This document shows positions 17,339 through 27,100 of a stretch of 64,000 bases of DNA, one piece after another. Below the pieces are notes generated by a model, which was given only the letters and a program-made list of their open reading frames with translations, did no database searches and was not told the origin of the DNA. Position 1 is the stretch's first letter. Every line of letters begins with the position of its first letter. The translations under genes were made by a program, and so were the position numbers. This DNA comes from Microbulbifer marinus (GTDB taxonomy: Bacteria; Pseudomonadota; Gammaproteobacteria; Pseudomonadales; Cellvibrionaceae): NCBI RefSeq assembly GCF_900107725.1, contig NZ_FNQO01000001.1:922458-986457 (forward strand), written 5' to 3'.

Positions 17339-18541
17339 TTAGACCAAGGCCAGCTGACGCACTTCGCCAGCAGCATCGAACTCCAGCGCCATACGAACTT
17401 CTCGGTTGTTTTCACGAAGGCGCTGATAGTGCTGGCCCAGTGAGTGAGCGATGCTCGCGTACTCCTCCTGCCCCGTCTGCGCCAACGTCAGCAACTCTTC
17501 CTGCTTACGCAGCAATTGCGCTCGTCTCTCATCCAGCGTGCTGGAGCGATTAAACAGCGCCTTCGCCAGCAGCTGAAGGGTGCGATCCCGCAGCACACCA
17601 AGCGTCGCCTGTGTTAGTTCAAGGTCGGCGACGCTTTGGGTCACGTACTCGAACGACAACCTTTCCTCATTCAGTGGATTCAGATACGCCTTGCCCACCT
17701 GCAGGGAAACCAGGATGCGCAACAGCAAATTGCGCTTGTCGATCAAATGCTGAGCCGACTGGGCCAGTTCACACAATGCTTTGAAGGTATACTCGGTGCC
17801 ACCAAAACTGTCGACGTCTTCCTGCCTGGCGATCTTGGCCTTCAGCGCGTCCACCTCCAGTCTCAGCTGCTCGGCCCACTCCAGCGTGTCGCGATGAATG
17901 GCTTCGAGCTGCACCTTCTTCTCCGTGGGCACCTGTTCCGGAGACTCCAACCCGTTCATGACACCGAGCAGGTACTGCAGATACCGTTGGGTACCCTGCA
18001 TGCGCGCCTTATCCTGGTTATTCAGGTGCGTCTTCACGTCATTGATTGCGCTGGATATTTCCTTCAGGCTGCGATTGATGTCGGCTAAATGGGACTGTGC
18101 CACCGCGATACTCACCAGGTGAAACGCGCCGGCGGCAACCTGGCGCACCCGACCGGCTTCCACGATGCGCCCGTGGCCGGCGATTTTTTTGCTGGCGACA
18201 TCCCGCGCCATGACGCGCGCGCCGCCGCCTGCCGCCGGTACGATTTCCAGCGCGCCGTCATAGAAGCCCTTCATCACCCGCTCATCGAAGACGATCTGCA
18301 CCGTTTTGCCGGGGATGGATACACCGGTTTTGAACAGGTCCGCGACTAATTGGCGACCGTGCTGTACGGCAATATCGTCTTCATCCTGCGCGGCTGCCAC
18401 ACTGGCGGGAAAGCGGTCAATTTCCGCCACCCGGATCAGGGCCTTGCCGTCCGGATCGCATAAATGGAAATCGCCGCTCAGCAGTAACTCTTCCTGCAGC
18501 TCATCGCCGGATGGCTTCTCCGGCTCTCCCGGCTCCATCAC
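17339..18541 (-). CDS. Soluble part of a frameshifted membrane-anchored protein of unknown function
   Basis: 400 residues as it reads now, starting at a GTG-ATG pair. The N-terminal 150 residues are beta-rich; residues about 150-400 are a long helical, coiled-coil-like region (SLKEISSAINDVKTHLNN, LRLEVDALKAKIARQED, LDERRAQLLRKQEEL). No known family. Upstream, in another frame, a GTG with a GGGGGAG ribosome site at 18675 begins a transmembrane segment; adding one T to the TTTT tract (AAAA at 18613-18616 on the plus strand) would join that segment to this frame through a natural-looking linker (FWLLAGTEKSGGFAARVSE). So the original protein was probably about 445 residues and anchored at the membrane. 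Confidence 0.6.
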   Translation of the reverse strand: MMEPGEPEKPSGDELQEELLLSGDFHLCDPDGKALIRVAEIDRFPASVAAAQDEDDIAVQHGRQLVADLFKTGVSIPGKTVQIVFDERVMKGFYDGALEIVPAAGGGARVMARDVASKKIAGHGRIVEAGRVRQVAAGAFHLVSIAVAQSHLADINRSLKEISSAINDVKTHLNNQDKARMQGTQRYLQYLLGVMNGLESPEQVPTEKKVQLEAIHRDTLEWAEQLRLEVDALKAKIARQEDVDSFGGTEYTFKALCELAQSAQHLIDKRNLLLRILVSLQVGKAYLNPLNEERLSFEYVTQSVADLELTQATLGVLRDRTLQLLAKALFNRSSTLDERRAQLLRKQEELLTLAQTGQEEYASIAHSLGQHYQRLRENNREVRMALEFDAAGEVRQLALV

Positions 18542-18675
18542 CTGCTCCAGCTGGGGAGGCTCAGAGACACGCGCGGCAAAACCGCCACTTTTCTCAGTGC
18601 CAGCCAGTAACCAAAACCCGCCACGGCCATTGCTGCCACCAGCGCCGCCACCCCAAGAATCAAAAAATCAGTCAC
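18538..18675 (-). other. N-terminal membrane-anchor reading frame of the frameshifted gene
   Basis: GTG start with a GGGGGAG site 5 nt upstream. The 45-codon frame opens with MTDFLILGVAALVAAM, a clear single membrane helix, then runs out of frame after the TTTT tract and stops at a TGA that overlaps the GTG-ATG start of the 17339-18541 frame. Either a broken gene, a sequencing slip, or a small membrane protein coupled to the downstream gene. I favour the first two because the repaired frame reads smoothly. Confidence 0.5.
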
Positions 18676-18697
18676 CGAACTCCCCCGCCATACCGGC

Positions 18698-18817
18698 TCA
18701 AATTGTTTGTATTTTTATCGGACGCATAATGTAGATCCGCAGCTCACTTTCAGGTGGCCTGGCCACAGTCCGTTTTGGCCACTGCCGGCTTTTCCATATG
18801 TGGTGTTGTACAGCCAT
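18698..18817 (-). pseudogene. 5' stub of a NucS/DUF91-like nuclease gene
   Basis: Leftward from the ATG at 18817 the peptide begins MAVQHHIWKS, matching MAVQHGIWKI of the intact nuclease gene at 11945, then diverges after about nine codons and stops at 18698. The leader also resembles that of the intact gene (AGGAGCTATG). It lies between hsdS and the frameshifted membrane-protein gene. Together with the 3' stub at 12062-12133 it brackets the whole 12.3-18.7 kb module in one orientation. Confidence 0.6.
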
Positions 18818-18871
18818 AGCTCCTACTGACTAATAATTTTTATATTCTGAAACTACCACTTCCGTCATCTA

Positions 18872-20083
18872 TCAAAGCTGACCAGAGAAGGCTTTTTGGC
18901 TGAGCGATTCAAACGCGGAATTCGCCTCCAAATCAGATATTGTAATTTTATCTTTGATTGCTTCTATCCTTCCCCTAAAATCTGAAAACTCTTTCTGAAG
19001 CGTCAAGGAAGGAACCGGAATCCCCAATCTGCCGAGCTGACCAGAGCTCACTCTAGTCCTTGTTTGACCATGCAAAAGCCCTGTAAAGAAGTGCAAAAAC
19101 TGGGGCAGATTCAAAAGTGATACTAGGTACCCTTTTGAAACTTTTGTTTCATCGGGAATACAGTGAACACAATCGGCTTTATTAATCGCCGTTTCGATAT
19201 GCTCAGGAATCAAACATGCCCTAACATTGGGCTCCCCAAGGGTACCGATCACGATGTCGCCAGCTCTACATTCAAATTTACTCAAGGAGGCTCTAAAGTA
19301 CTCTTCTGAAACATAAGCCCTGTCAGTATCTTTGAATTCGTCTATTCCGATATTTTGGAGGCGAATCACCCGAACGCCACTCTCCTCATAATGCTCAGAC
19401 TTAAGCTTTGACCCGAACGGTCCGTCGCTAAAACGCTTACTCAAAGATTTTATATTGCCTACTGGCCACCCCTTCGGATTCGTCACCGGATCACCAAACA
19501 TATCCAGAAACACCGCGCGCAGGAATTCGTCGGCGAGGGCGATGGCTTGTTGGCGTTTGCGGCGGATGGCGTCGGCCTTGTCGAGGATGGCGGCGATGCG
19601 TTGTTGTTCTTTTAGAGATGGCAGCGGGACCTCAAGAGCTCGTAACGTTGAAATATTCAGGCTTGCCCTCGTAGCGCCAAATGCATCAAACAATTCGCGC
19701 TCACCGTAGTACCGAAGAAACCAATAAAGATATTTCTTATCTATACGCGGATCTGGATCAATAACCGCGATTGTTCGAGAAATATTGGCACCTCGATACT
19801 TAAGCGGACATATGGCGACCCGCCCTATCGTTCCCTGAATTGAGACAAGTATTTCCCCGCCCTTCAGCTTGCTTCTAGAAAACTCCTTATCTAGCTCATC
19901 AGATATGTGATAAAGAGAACTATCATCAAAATAATTTCCAGTTATATCGGTAATACGCACCAACGGTGTACCACCCTCAACATTCTCTCCGGGCTTTAAG
20001 ACCCCGTAGCAGATAGGCCGGGTTGACTGAGTTAATTCGCCGAGTGTAATTCGGTCCCAATTGGCTGGGATCGTGTAACTCAC
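18872..20083 (-). CDS. hsdS: Type I restriction-modification specificity subunit
   Basis: 403 residues with the two-fold HsdS layout: target-recognition domain 1 (about 1-150), a conserved helical spacer ([32 protein letters not shown]), target-recognition domain 2 (about 205-350) and a second helical repeat at the end ([18 protein letters not shown]). The two recognition domains determine the two halves of a bipartite DNA site. The start codon overlaps the hsdM stop by 4 bp. Both recognition-domain sequences are A+T-rich while the central spacer is G+C-rich, the usual mark of domain swapping. The target sequence cannot be read from this. Confidence 0.93.
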   Translation of the reverse strand: MSYTIPANWDRITLGELTQSTRPICYGVLKPGENVEGGTPLVRITDITGNYFDDSSLYHISDELDKEFSRSKLKGGEILVSIQGTIGRVAICPLKYRGANISRTIAVIDPDPRIDKKYLYWFLRYYGERELFDAFGATRASLNISTLRALEVPLPSLKEQQRIAAILDKADAIRRKRQQAIALADEFLRAVFLDMFGDPVTNPKGWPVGNIKSLSKRFSDGPFGSKLKSEHYEESGVRVIRLQNIGIDEFKDTDRAYVSEEYFRASLSKFECRAGDIVIGTLGEPNVRACLIPEHIETAINKADCVHCIPDETKVSKGYLVSLLNLPQFLHFFTGLLHGQTRTRVSSGQLGRLGIPVPSLTLQKEFSDFRGRIEAIKDKITISDLEANSAFESLSQKAFSGQL

Positions 20084-21669
20084 AGCATCCCCTCCAGCGC
20101 CTTCAGCTCGGTGATAATCTCGTCCTCCAGCTTCAGCAGGCGCGCCAGAATCTCCTTGGGCGGATCGTACTGCTCCTCCTCGTACAGCACTTCCTTGTAG
20201 CGATTGATGGAGAGGTCGTATTTGTTGGCGGCGATAACTGCGGCATCCACCACAAACGCTTTCTGGGTCTTGTCGCCGAACTTCTGCTCAATCTCGTCAC
20301 TACCGGCATTGGCCAACACCAGCTGGCGGTAGGCCTGCCATTGCGCCAGTGCATCCGGCAGGTCGTTACTGCCCTCCCCCTTGAGCGGGGTGCGCTTGTC
20401 ATCCAGTGAGTAGCCGTCGGCCTGCAGGTCGTAGAACCACACCCGTTCGGTGCTGCCACCCTTGGTGAACAGCAACACGGCGGTGGAGACACCAGCGTAG
20501 GGCTTGAACACACCGGACGGCAGGCTGACGATGCCCTCCAGCTGGTTATGTTCCAGCAGCTCCTTGCGCAGTTGCTGGTGGGCCTTGGAGGAGCCGAACA
20601 GTACGCCGTCAGGCACGATCACCGCGGCAAAGCCGCCGGGCTTCAGCGCGCGCAGGATATGGGCGACGAACAGCAGCTCGGTCTTCTTGGTCTTGACCAT
20701 GCCGAGCACGTCCGGGTTGACGTTGCTCTCGTCCAGGCTGCCCTTGAACGGCGGATTGGCGAGGATCACGTCGAAGAAATCCTGCTCCTGCAGCGGGTAG
20801 TTCTCGCGCACAGATTTGTTCAGGCTGTCCTGGTAGTGGATATTGGCCCCGGCCACCCCGTGCAGCAGCATGTTCATGCTGGACACGCGCAGCATGGTGG
20901 TGTCGAAGTCGAAGCCCCAGAACATGTCGCTGTTGATATGTTCGCGGTAGGGCTCCAGCAGGTCGCCGGTGTAATGGGGGTTGCCGTCCTCGTCGGTGAA
21001 GGTGCCCGCCGGGCTTGAGTGCTTGCGGTTCAGGTATTCCATGGTGCGGGCGAGGAAGCCGGCGGTGCCACAAGCCGGGTCACAGATGACCGCATCCGGC
21101 TGCGGGTCGGCCATGGCGATCATGGTGTCGATAATATGGCGCGGGGTGCGGAACTGGCCGTTGATACCGGCGGTGGTGAGCTTGCTCAGCAGGTACTCGT
21201 AGATATCCCCCTTCACATCGGACTGGGTCAGCGGCAGCTGGTCGATCATTTCCACCGCGGCAACCAGCACGGACTCGTTCTTGATCTCGATATCCGCATC
21301 CTGCATGTACTCGCCGATACCGGCGAGGGCGTGCACGGTGGTGCCGTCTTCACCGATGTCTTGCTGGCCCAGGTTGGCGAAGAAGGGGAATACCTCTTTT
21401 TTGAGATGGGTGAGCATCTCCTTGCCGGCCATGTTCTTGAAGTTCTTCCAGCGCAGCAACTGGCCAGCCGGCGTCTGCGGGAACAGATGCGGGAAGTCCT
21501 TACCGGTACGCGCAGCCTTGCGCTCGGCCACCTCCTCCTGCATGTCGAGCATGCGCGCGAACATGAGGTAAGAGATCTGCTCGATCACGGTGAGGGGGTT
21601 GGCGATACCGCCGGTCCAGAATTTCTCCCAGAGTTTGTCGATATCGTTGCGGATTTGTCCGGTCAGCAT
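20080..21669 (-). CDS. hsdM: Type I restriction-modification N6-adenine methylase subunit
   Basis: 529 residues. The N-terminal HsdM helical domain ([14 protein letters not shown]) is followed by the methylase fold with motif [11 protein letters not shown] and motif IV NPPF, both canonical, in contrast to the degenerate versions in the fusion gene at 2508-6524. It transfers methyl groups from S-adenosylmethionine to adenine within the site chosen by HsdS, protecting the host and forming the M2S core of the restriction complex. It starts 3 bp after rmuC ends and runs into hsdS with an ATGA overlap. Confidence 0.95.
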   Translation of the reverse strand: MLTGQIRNDIDKLWEKFWTGGIANPLTVIEQISYLMFARMLDMQEEVAERKAARTGKDFPHLFPQTPAGQLLRWKNFKNMAGKEMLTHLKKEVFPFFANLGQQDIGEDGTTVHALAGIGEYMQDADIEIKNESVLVAAVEMIDQLPLTQSDVKGDIYEYLLSKLTTAGINGQFRTPRHIIDTMIAMADPQPDAVICDPACGTAGFLARTMEYLNRKHSSPAGTFTDEDGNPHYTGDLLEPYREHINSDMFWGFDFDTTMLRVSSMNMLLHGVAGANIHYQDSLNKSVRENYPLQEQDFFDVILANPPFKGSLDESNVNPDVLGMVKTKKTELLFVAHILRALKPGGFAAVIVPDGVLFGSSKAHQQLRKELLEHNQLEGIVSLPSGVFKPYAGVSTAVLLFTKGGSTERVWFYDLQADGYSLDDKRTPLKGEGSNDLPDALAQWQAYRQLVLANAGSDEIEQKFGDKTQKAFVVDAAVIAANKYDLSINRYKEVLYEEEQYDPPKEILARLLKLEDEIITELKALEGML

Positions 21670-21672
21670 GGG

Positions 21673-23388
21673 TTAATTCTCTACTTCTTCGATTTCGTAT
21701 TCTGCGGCGGGCTCTTCTGTGCCCGCTTGCGGTTTGTCTTGTGGTTCCGCTAGCTGCTCCTGCTGCGGGATATAGTCAATTTCCAGTTCGGCCTTGTCGG
21801 TGAAATAGCCGGGCAGCTCTGCCTTGATGGCCGGTGCTAGATTCTTGAACTCGCCCACCTGCTTGACCAGATTGCCACGGCCACTGATCAGCTGGCCTTC
21901 CGCTTTGGTATAGGCCTCGCTGGCCTTGTCGAGGCTCTTTTTGATGCTCTCGAAGCTTCCCAGGAATCCGTTCAGCTTCTTGAACACGCTCTCGGCCTTG
22001 TTGGCCAGCGCCGCGGTGTGCTTGTTCTGATCTTCGAAGCGCCACAACTGGCGCACGATATTGAGGCTGGTCAGCAGCGTGGTCGGCGTGGCGACCAGTA
22101 CATTACTTTCAATGGCGGTCTGGAACAGGCTCTCATTGGCTTTCAGCGCTTCGACGAAGGCGGACTCAATGGGAATGAACAGGAACACCATCTCAGGAGA
22201 GTTCAGTTCATTGATCTTGTAATAGTCCCGGTCCGCGAGTTCCTTAATCCGCTCACCGACTGCCTTGACGTGCTCCTCCAGCGCCAGGGCACGCTCGGCC
22301 TCATCTTCGCTGTTGACGTAGCGGGTATAGGCATTGAGGGAGACCTTGGCATCTACAATCAGGTGCTTGCCCTGGGGGAGGTTGACGATAACGTCCGGGC
22401 GTTGCTTGCCCTCCTCCGTGGTAAATGACTTCTCGCGCACGTAGTCCTTGCCCTGCTGCAGGCCGGAGCGATCGAGTACATTCTCGAGCATCATTTCGCC
22501 CCAGTTGCCCTGCAGTTTCTTCTGCCCGCGCAGGGCGGTGGAGAGCTCGTGGGCCTCGGTGGTGATCTGATGGTTGAGCTCTTTCAGCTGCTCCAGTTCT
22601 TTGCGCAGCTCACTGCGCTGGCTGGTTTCGCGGTGATGAATGTCCTGCACCTCCTTCTTGAAGCTGTCGATAGATTGCTTGAAGGGGTTCATCAGCGCGT
22701 TGAGGCTGGTGTTGCTGTTCTCCTGTAGGGCCTTGCTTTTCTGGTCGAGGATTTCACTGGCGAGCACCTTGAACTCTTCGCCCAGTGCCTTTTTCTGCTC
22801 CTCGAAATGAGCCAGCTGTTTGCGATGGCTTTCATCGCGCTCTGCCAGTGAGGTCTGCAGTTGTGCGTGTTCCGCATTCAGTGCGCTGTGCTGCGCTTGC
22901 AACTGCTCATGCTTCTGCTCCAGAGCACGATAGCTCGCTCGCGCCTCTTCCAGGCGCTGTTGTAGATCTTGCGAGCGCTCGCCAAGCTGCTGCCGGCTCT
23001 GTTCGAGTTCTTTGCTAGTGGCGTGCAGGCTGTTCTCGGCCTTGCGCAGGTCGATACGTTGCGCTTCCAGAGTCTGTTCCAGCTTCTGGTAGCGCTGCTT
23101 GAGCTCTGCCTCGCTCTTCTCTACGGCTTGCAGCCCGGTGCGAAGCGCCCGTTCTTCCAGTCGCAACTCGCCGAGTTCCTTGTTTGCGGACTCCAATTGC
23201 TGCTGCGCCGAATCTCGTTGCAGCAGTAATTCCTGAACACCCACTTCTGCCTTGGCCAGCTCGCCCTGCACCAGCGCCAGGGCTTTACCAGCGCGACTGC
23301 TGGCAATTAAATAGGCCAGCAAGGCCGCTATGGCTGCAATGCTGCCAGCCAGGAGCCAGTATTCCATCGGTAGTTGCTGCAAATTCAC
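21673..23388 (-). CDS. rmuC: RmuC-family DNA recombination protein inside the restriction operon
   Basis: 571 residues. One N-terminal membrane helix (MEYWLLAGSIAAIAALLAYLIASS) is followed by about 200 residues of coiled coil and then the RmuC domain (GNWGEMMLENVLDRSGL, RPDVIVNLPQGKHLIVDAKVSLNAY...), which has a restriction-nuclease-like fold with the conserved D-V-I and D-A-K residues. RmuC limits DNA inversions at short inverted repeats. The GTG start has a GGAG site. Its position between ykvA and hsdM, almost touching hsdM, shows that it is part of this operon; an RmuC protein in a type I operon may process DNA ends. Confidence 0.9.
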   Translation of the reverse strand: MNLQQLPMEYWLLAGSIAAIAALLAYLIASSRAGKALALVQGELAKAEVGVQELLLQRDSAQQQLESANKELGELRLEERALRTGLQAVEKSEAELKQRYQKLEQTLEAQRIDLRKAENSLHATSKELEQSRQQLGERSQDLQQRLEEARASYRALEQKHEQLQAQHSALNAEHAQLQTSLAERDESHRKQLAHFEEQKKALGEEFKVLASEILDQKSKALQENSNTSLNALMNPFKQSIDSFKKEVQDIHHRETSQRSELRKELEQLKELNHQITTEAHELSTALRGQKKLQGNWGEMMLENVLDRSGLQQGKDYVREKSFTTEEGKQRPDVIVNLPQGKHLIVDAKVSLNAYTRYVNSEDEAERALALEEHVKAVGERIKELADRDYYKINELNSPEMVFLFIPIESAFVEALKANESLFQTAIESNVLVATPTTLLTSLNIVRQLWRFEDQNKHTAALANKAESVFKKLNGFLGSFESIKKSLDKASEAYTKAEGQLISGRGNLVKQVGEFKNLAPAIKAELPGYFTDKAELEIDYIPQQEQLAEPQDKPQAGTEEPAAEYEIEEVEN

Positions 23389-23481
23389 TCGTTACTCCAT
23401 ACCTGTATCACTTCGGCAAAAATATTCGCGGCCAACTTAGCCACCGCATTCAGAAAGCCACCCCGGAGGGACAACCACGTT

Positions 23482-23823
23482 TTAGCCGAACCACTCCTTG
23501 AGTTTTTCTGCCGCTTTGGCTTTGACTTCATCGGTGATGTAGGTTGCTACTGTGCCAACGGCCAACGCCAGCACGCCCAGATCATCGGCGTAGCCGACCA
23601 CTGGCGTAAGGTCCGGAATCGCATCCAGCGGACTGATGAAATAACCGAGCGCGCCGATAATCGTCGCCTTGGCCCAGGCCGGCGTGCTCTTTTCCTGGTA
23701 GGCGTAATACAACCAGAGTGCCTTTTCGATTACCTCGAAACCCGCATCCTTGGCATATTTCTTAACCTTTTCCCAGAAGCTGTCATCTGAGTATTTATCT
23801 TCGAAATTTGTTGTATCGGTCAT
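23482..23823 (-). CDS. YkvA-family (DUF1232) small membrane-associated protein
   Basis: 113 residues. The core YFISPLDAIPDLTPVVGYADDLGVL is the diagnostic DUF1232 motif, flanked by amphipathic and hydrophobic helices. A strong AGGAG site precedes the start. The function of the family is unknown. It is the third of three accessory genes between hsdR and hsdM. Confidence 0.85.
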   Translation of the reverse strand: MTDTTNFEDKYSDDSFWEKVKKYAKDAGFEVIEKALWLYYAYQEKSTPAWAKATIIGALGYFISPLDAIPDLTPVVGYADDLGVLALAVGTVATYITDEVKAKAAEKLKEWFG

Positions 23824-23878
23824 ATCGCCACTCCTAGTTAGTACTTTCTAGTTAGTTATATTGTTGAGTACTTCTTCG

Positions 23879-24112
23879 TTATTGCTTCGATTTTTCTGCT
23901 TTCCCGCTAGACAGCTTGTCCGTCAACGAACTGAGGTCATCAACCACCCGCTTTGCCTTGAGAATGTTTTCAACCCCGACCTTGTCGATGACTTTTTCCG
24001 AGATACGATCAATATCCTTGTCGTATTTTCCCTCCAAGTTAAGCTTCTCATTCACTTTGCCCTTTACAGCACGCTTGATGAGAGACTTTTTGACAGATTC
24101 AAACAGCTTCAT
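23879..24112 (-). CDS. Small basic helical protein, 77 residues
   Basis: Lys-rich, entirely helical (MKLFESVKKSLIKRAVKG... KAEKSKQ), with an AGGA ribosome site before the start. No family recognised. It lies 38 bp after hsdR and 55 bp before ykvA in the same direction, so it is likely co-transcribed with the restriction genes. Confidence 0.6.
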   Translation of the reverse strand: MKLFESVKKSLIKRAVKGKVNEKLNLEGKYDKDIDRISEKVIDKVGVENILKAKRVVDDLSSLTDKLSSGKAEKSKQ

Positions 24113-24150
24113 ATTTTTGTTTTCCTGCTTTTAGTATGTTCTGTCGGCAT

Positions 24151-27100
24151 TCACAAAGAGTCTGTGGCAGAGCCTGACCGCATGAATGGCTTGAGTACGG
24201 CTACCAGCTCGTCGACATGCTCCGGCTGGAACACCCCATCCACACCCTCATGGGAAACAGAGGTGAACGGTGCCTCGTAGAGCTTCTCCACGGTGATGGT
24301 GCCGTGCTCGGCAATGTGATTCTTGAGCAGGTTCATAAATTGCACCTGCCGGTGAGTCAGCTGCGGGTGCGCGTGCAGGAAGCCGGTGAAGTGGGCTTCT
24401 ACCGCCTGCGGGTTCATGCCCACCAGCTCCTGTAGCGTGAGCTGCAGCTCGCCCGCGGTACGGCCGTAGAATTCGTTCAATGCTTCCAGACTGACACCTG
24501 GGTGCTGAGTGAGGATGCTGGAGGCCAACGTATTGAGTTCTTCCTCTTTCACCGGTTCGCCCTGGCGCACCTTCTGCAGGATGGGGTTGCGCTCGAGCAT
24601 CTGGTCGAGGATGGCCTTGACGCGGCGGCGGTAGAGCATGGCCTCGTTGGCGCCGGCGATGGTGACCTTGCGCTCGGCCTCTTCGATGCCCTGATCGGTA
24701 GTGCGGGTGCTCGGGGTCGCATAGAGGCCGCCACCCCCAGCTTGGCGGTATTTCATGATGCCGCGCAGCTCCCCGCGCGCCCACTCGAGACGGCCGATAC
24801 TGGCGTTATGCCAGAAGTCGGCGCTGCGCACCTCGTCGATCACTCTGTCTTTCTGGCGCACGGCCTGGATGTTCACTGCAAGCTTGTCGAGTTCCTGCAG
24901 CAGCTGATCCTTGCCGTCATCAAAGCAGCTGGCCTTTTCCACGAGGCAGCGCTGGATGGTGGCGATCAGGCGGTCGAGGCCGATGGCGAACTTGTCGGGC
25001 AGTACCCGGGCGCCCATCAGCGGCGCGATGGTGCTATGCAAAATATGCTGGGTGTTGCCGTCCATGCGGCTGAGGGCATCGGTCTGCTGCAGCTGGTGCA
25101 CGGTGCGCAGTTGGCGCTTTACGGTGATGCTGCTTTCGGGCAGGTCGTTGATATCGGCCTTGAGCAGTTCCAGCGCGGCATCGAAGCCCTCGCGGTGGTT
25201 GGCTTTGAGGCTGGCGAGCGCCAGCTCGAGTCGCGCTTCGAACAAGGTCTGCAGCAGGGATTTGCTGCCGGTGTCCTCGGCTTCCTGGTACTCCTCGTCA
25301 AAGAAGCTGAAGTTACCGTAGTGGTCGAAGATCAGGAACTCGGATTTGTGTTTGCCCGGGCCGAACAGGTTTTCGCACAGTCGTGTGCCACGGCCGATCA
25401 TCTGCCAGAACTTGACCCAGGACTTCACCGGGCGCGCAAACACCAGGTTGACCACCTGGGGCACGTCGATACCGGTATCCATCATGTCCACGGAGATGGC
25501 GATGCGGAAGTCGGTGCCGGCTTTCTTGAACTCGCCGATCAGGCTCTCGGCCTTGGGCACGGCGTTGTGGATCACCTTGCACACCCGGGTGCCGTACTGC
25601 GGATAGAGCTTGCAGAACAGCTTCTCCAGGTGCTCGGCATGCTTCTGGTTCTGGGCGAAAATGATGCTCTTGCCCACCAGCGAGTCGGTTTCGTCCTTGA
25701 TGCCGTTATTCACCAGGTTCTCGAGGATGATGCGGTCGGTGTCTTCACTGAATATCTTGCGCCCCACGTCCTTGCCGGCGAACTTGGCCTTCTGCGCCTC
25801 TTCCTCGCCCAGGTCCTCTTCCAGCTGGGCGCGCTGCTCGTCGCTCAGGTCCTGGTAGTGGATGCCCTCGCGCAGGAATTCCGTGGTGAGGTCCCGGACC
25901 CGGAACGGCACCAGGTAAGGCGGCTCGTTGTTGATGGCGGCATCGAGGCCGAATTCGAAGGTGGGGTCGGTGCTCTCGCAGCCGAACATGTCGAAGGTGT
26001 TGCGGCTGATGAACTTGACCGGGGTGGCGGTAAGGCCCAGCTGCAGTGCATCGAAGTAGTCGAACAGGTCGCGGTACTTGTTGTAGATACTGCGGTGGGA
26101 TTCGTCGGCGATGATCAGGTCGAAGAAGCCCACATCCAGCTGCGCGAAGCGGTTCATCATGCCGGGATAGGTGGCGATGTAGATACGCGCGGACTGGTCG
26201 ATCTTGTTGCTCTGGCCGATCGCACAGCGCGGCTCGCTGGGCAGCAGCTCCTTGAAAGCGGTGTCAGCCTGGGTGCGCAGCTCCTTGCGGTCACACAGGA
26301 ACAGCACGCGCTTGCCCCAGTTGGTGCGCAGCAACAGTTCGCTGATGGCAATCGCCACCCGCGTTTTGCCGGTGCCGGTGGCCTGCACGATCAGGGCGCT
26401 GCGGCGCTGCTCCTGAAAGCGGTTGGCAACGGCCTTGATGGCCTCGATCTGATAGGGGCGACCGGCGATGTCGGTTTTCGGGTTGAACTGTTCCGGGTGC
26501 GGCTCGCGGTACTGGCGCTGGAATATCAGGTACTTAAGGCTGTCGCGACTGTAGAAGCCGTAAACCGGGCGATAGGTGTTGTACTGGGCATCGTCCCAGA
26601 TGAAGGTCTCGTAACCGTTGGTATAGAAGATTACCGGGCGGCGGTAGCCCATCTTTTCCAGAGAGTCGGCGTACAGGCGCGCCTGTTCCCTGCCCGCCTG
26701 CAGGTTCACTTCACCGGATTTCTTCGCCTCGATCACTGCCAGCGGCTGGCCGTCTTCGCCCCACAGCACATAGTCGGCATAGCCCTTGCCGCTCTGGGTA
26801 GGCTGATGGGTGACCTCGAACTCCAGGGAGACCTGTTCCTTGTTGTTCAGATCCCAGCCCGCCTGGGCGAGCATGGTGTCGATCAGCAGCTGGCGGGTCT
26901 TGGCCTCGCTCCACTGCAGGGAGTCGGCGACCTGATGGCTCTTGGCCTGCTTGGCGGCGGCATCCTGCTTGTGCGGCGGCTCGATACCGGCACTGTTGCG
27001 GGTGCGCTCTTTCTCCAGCTCCTCAATGACCCGCTCCAGTTGCGCGGCCTGCTGCTCCAGCTCCCTCTCATATTTGCTGACCGACTTCTGCAATTGGCTC

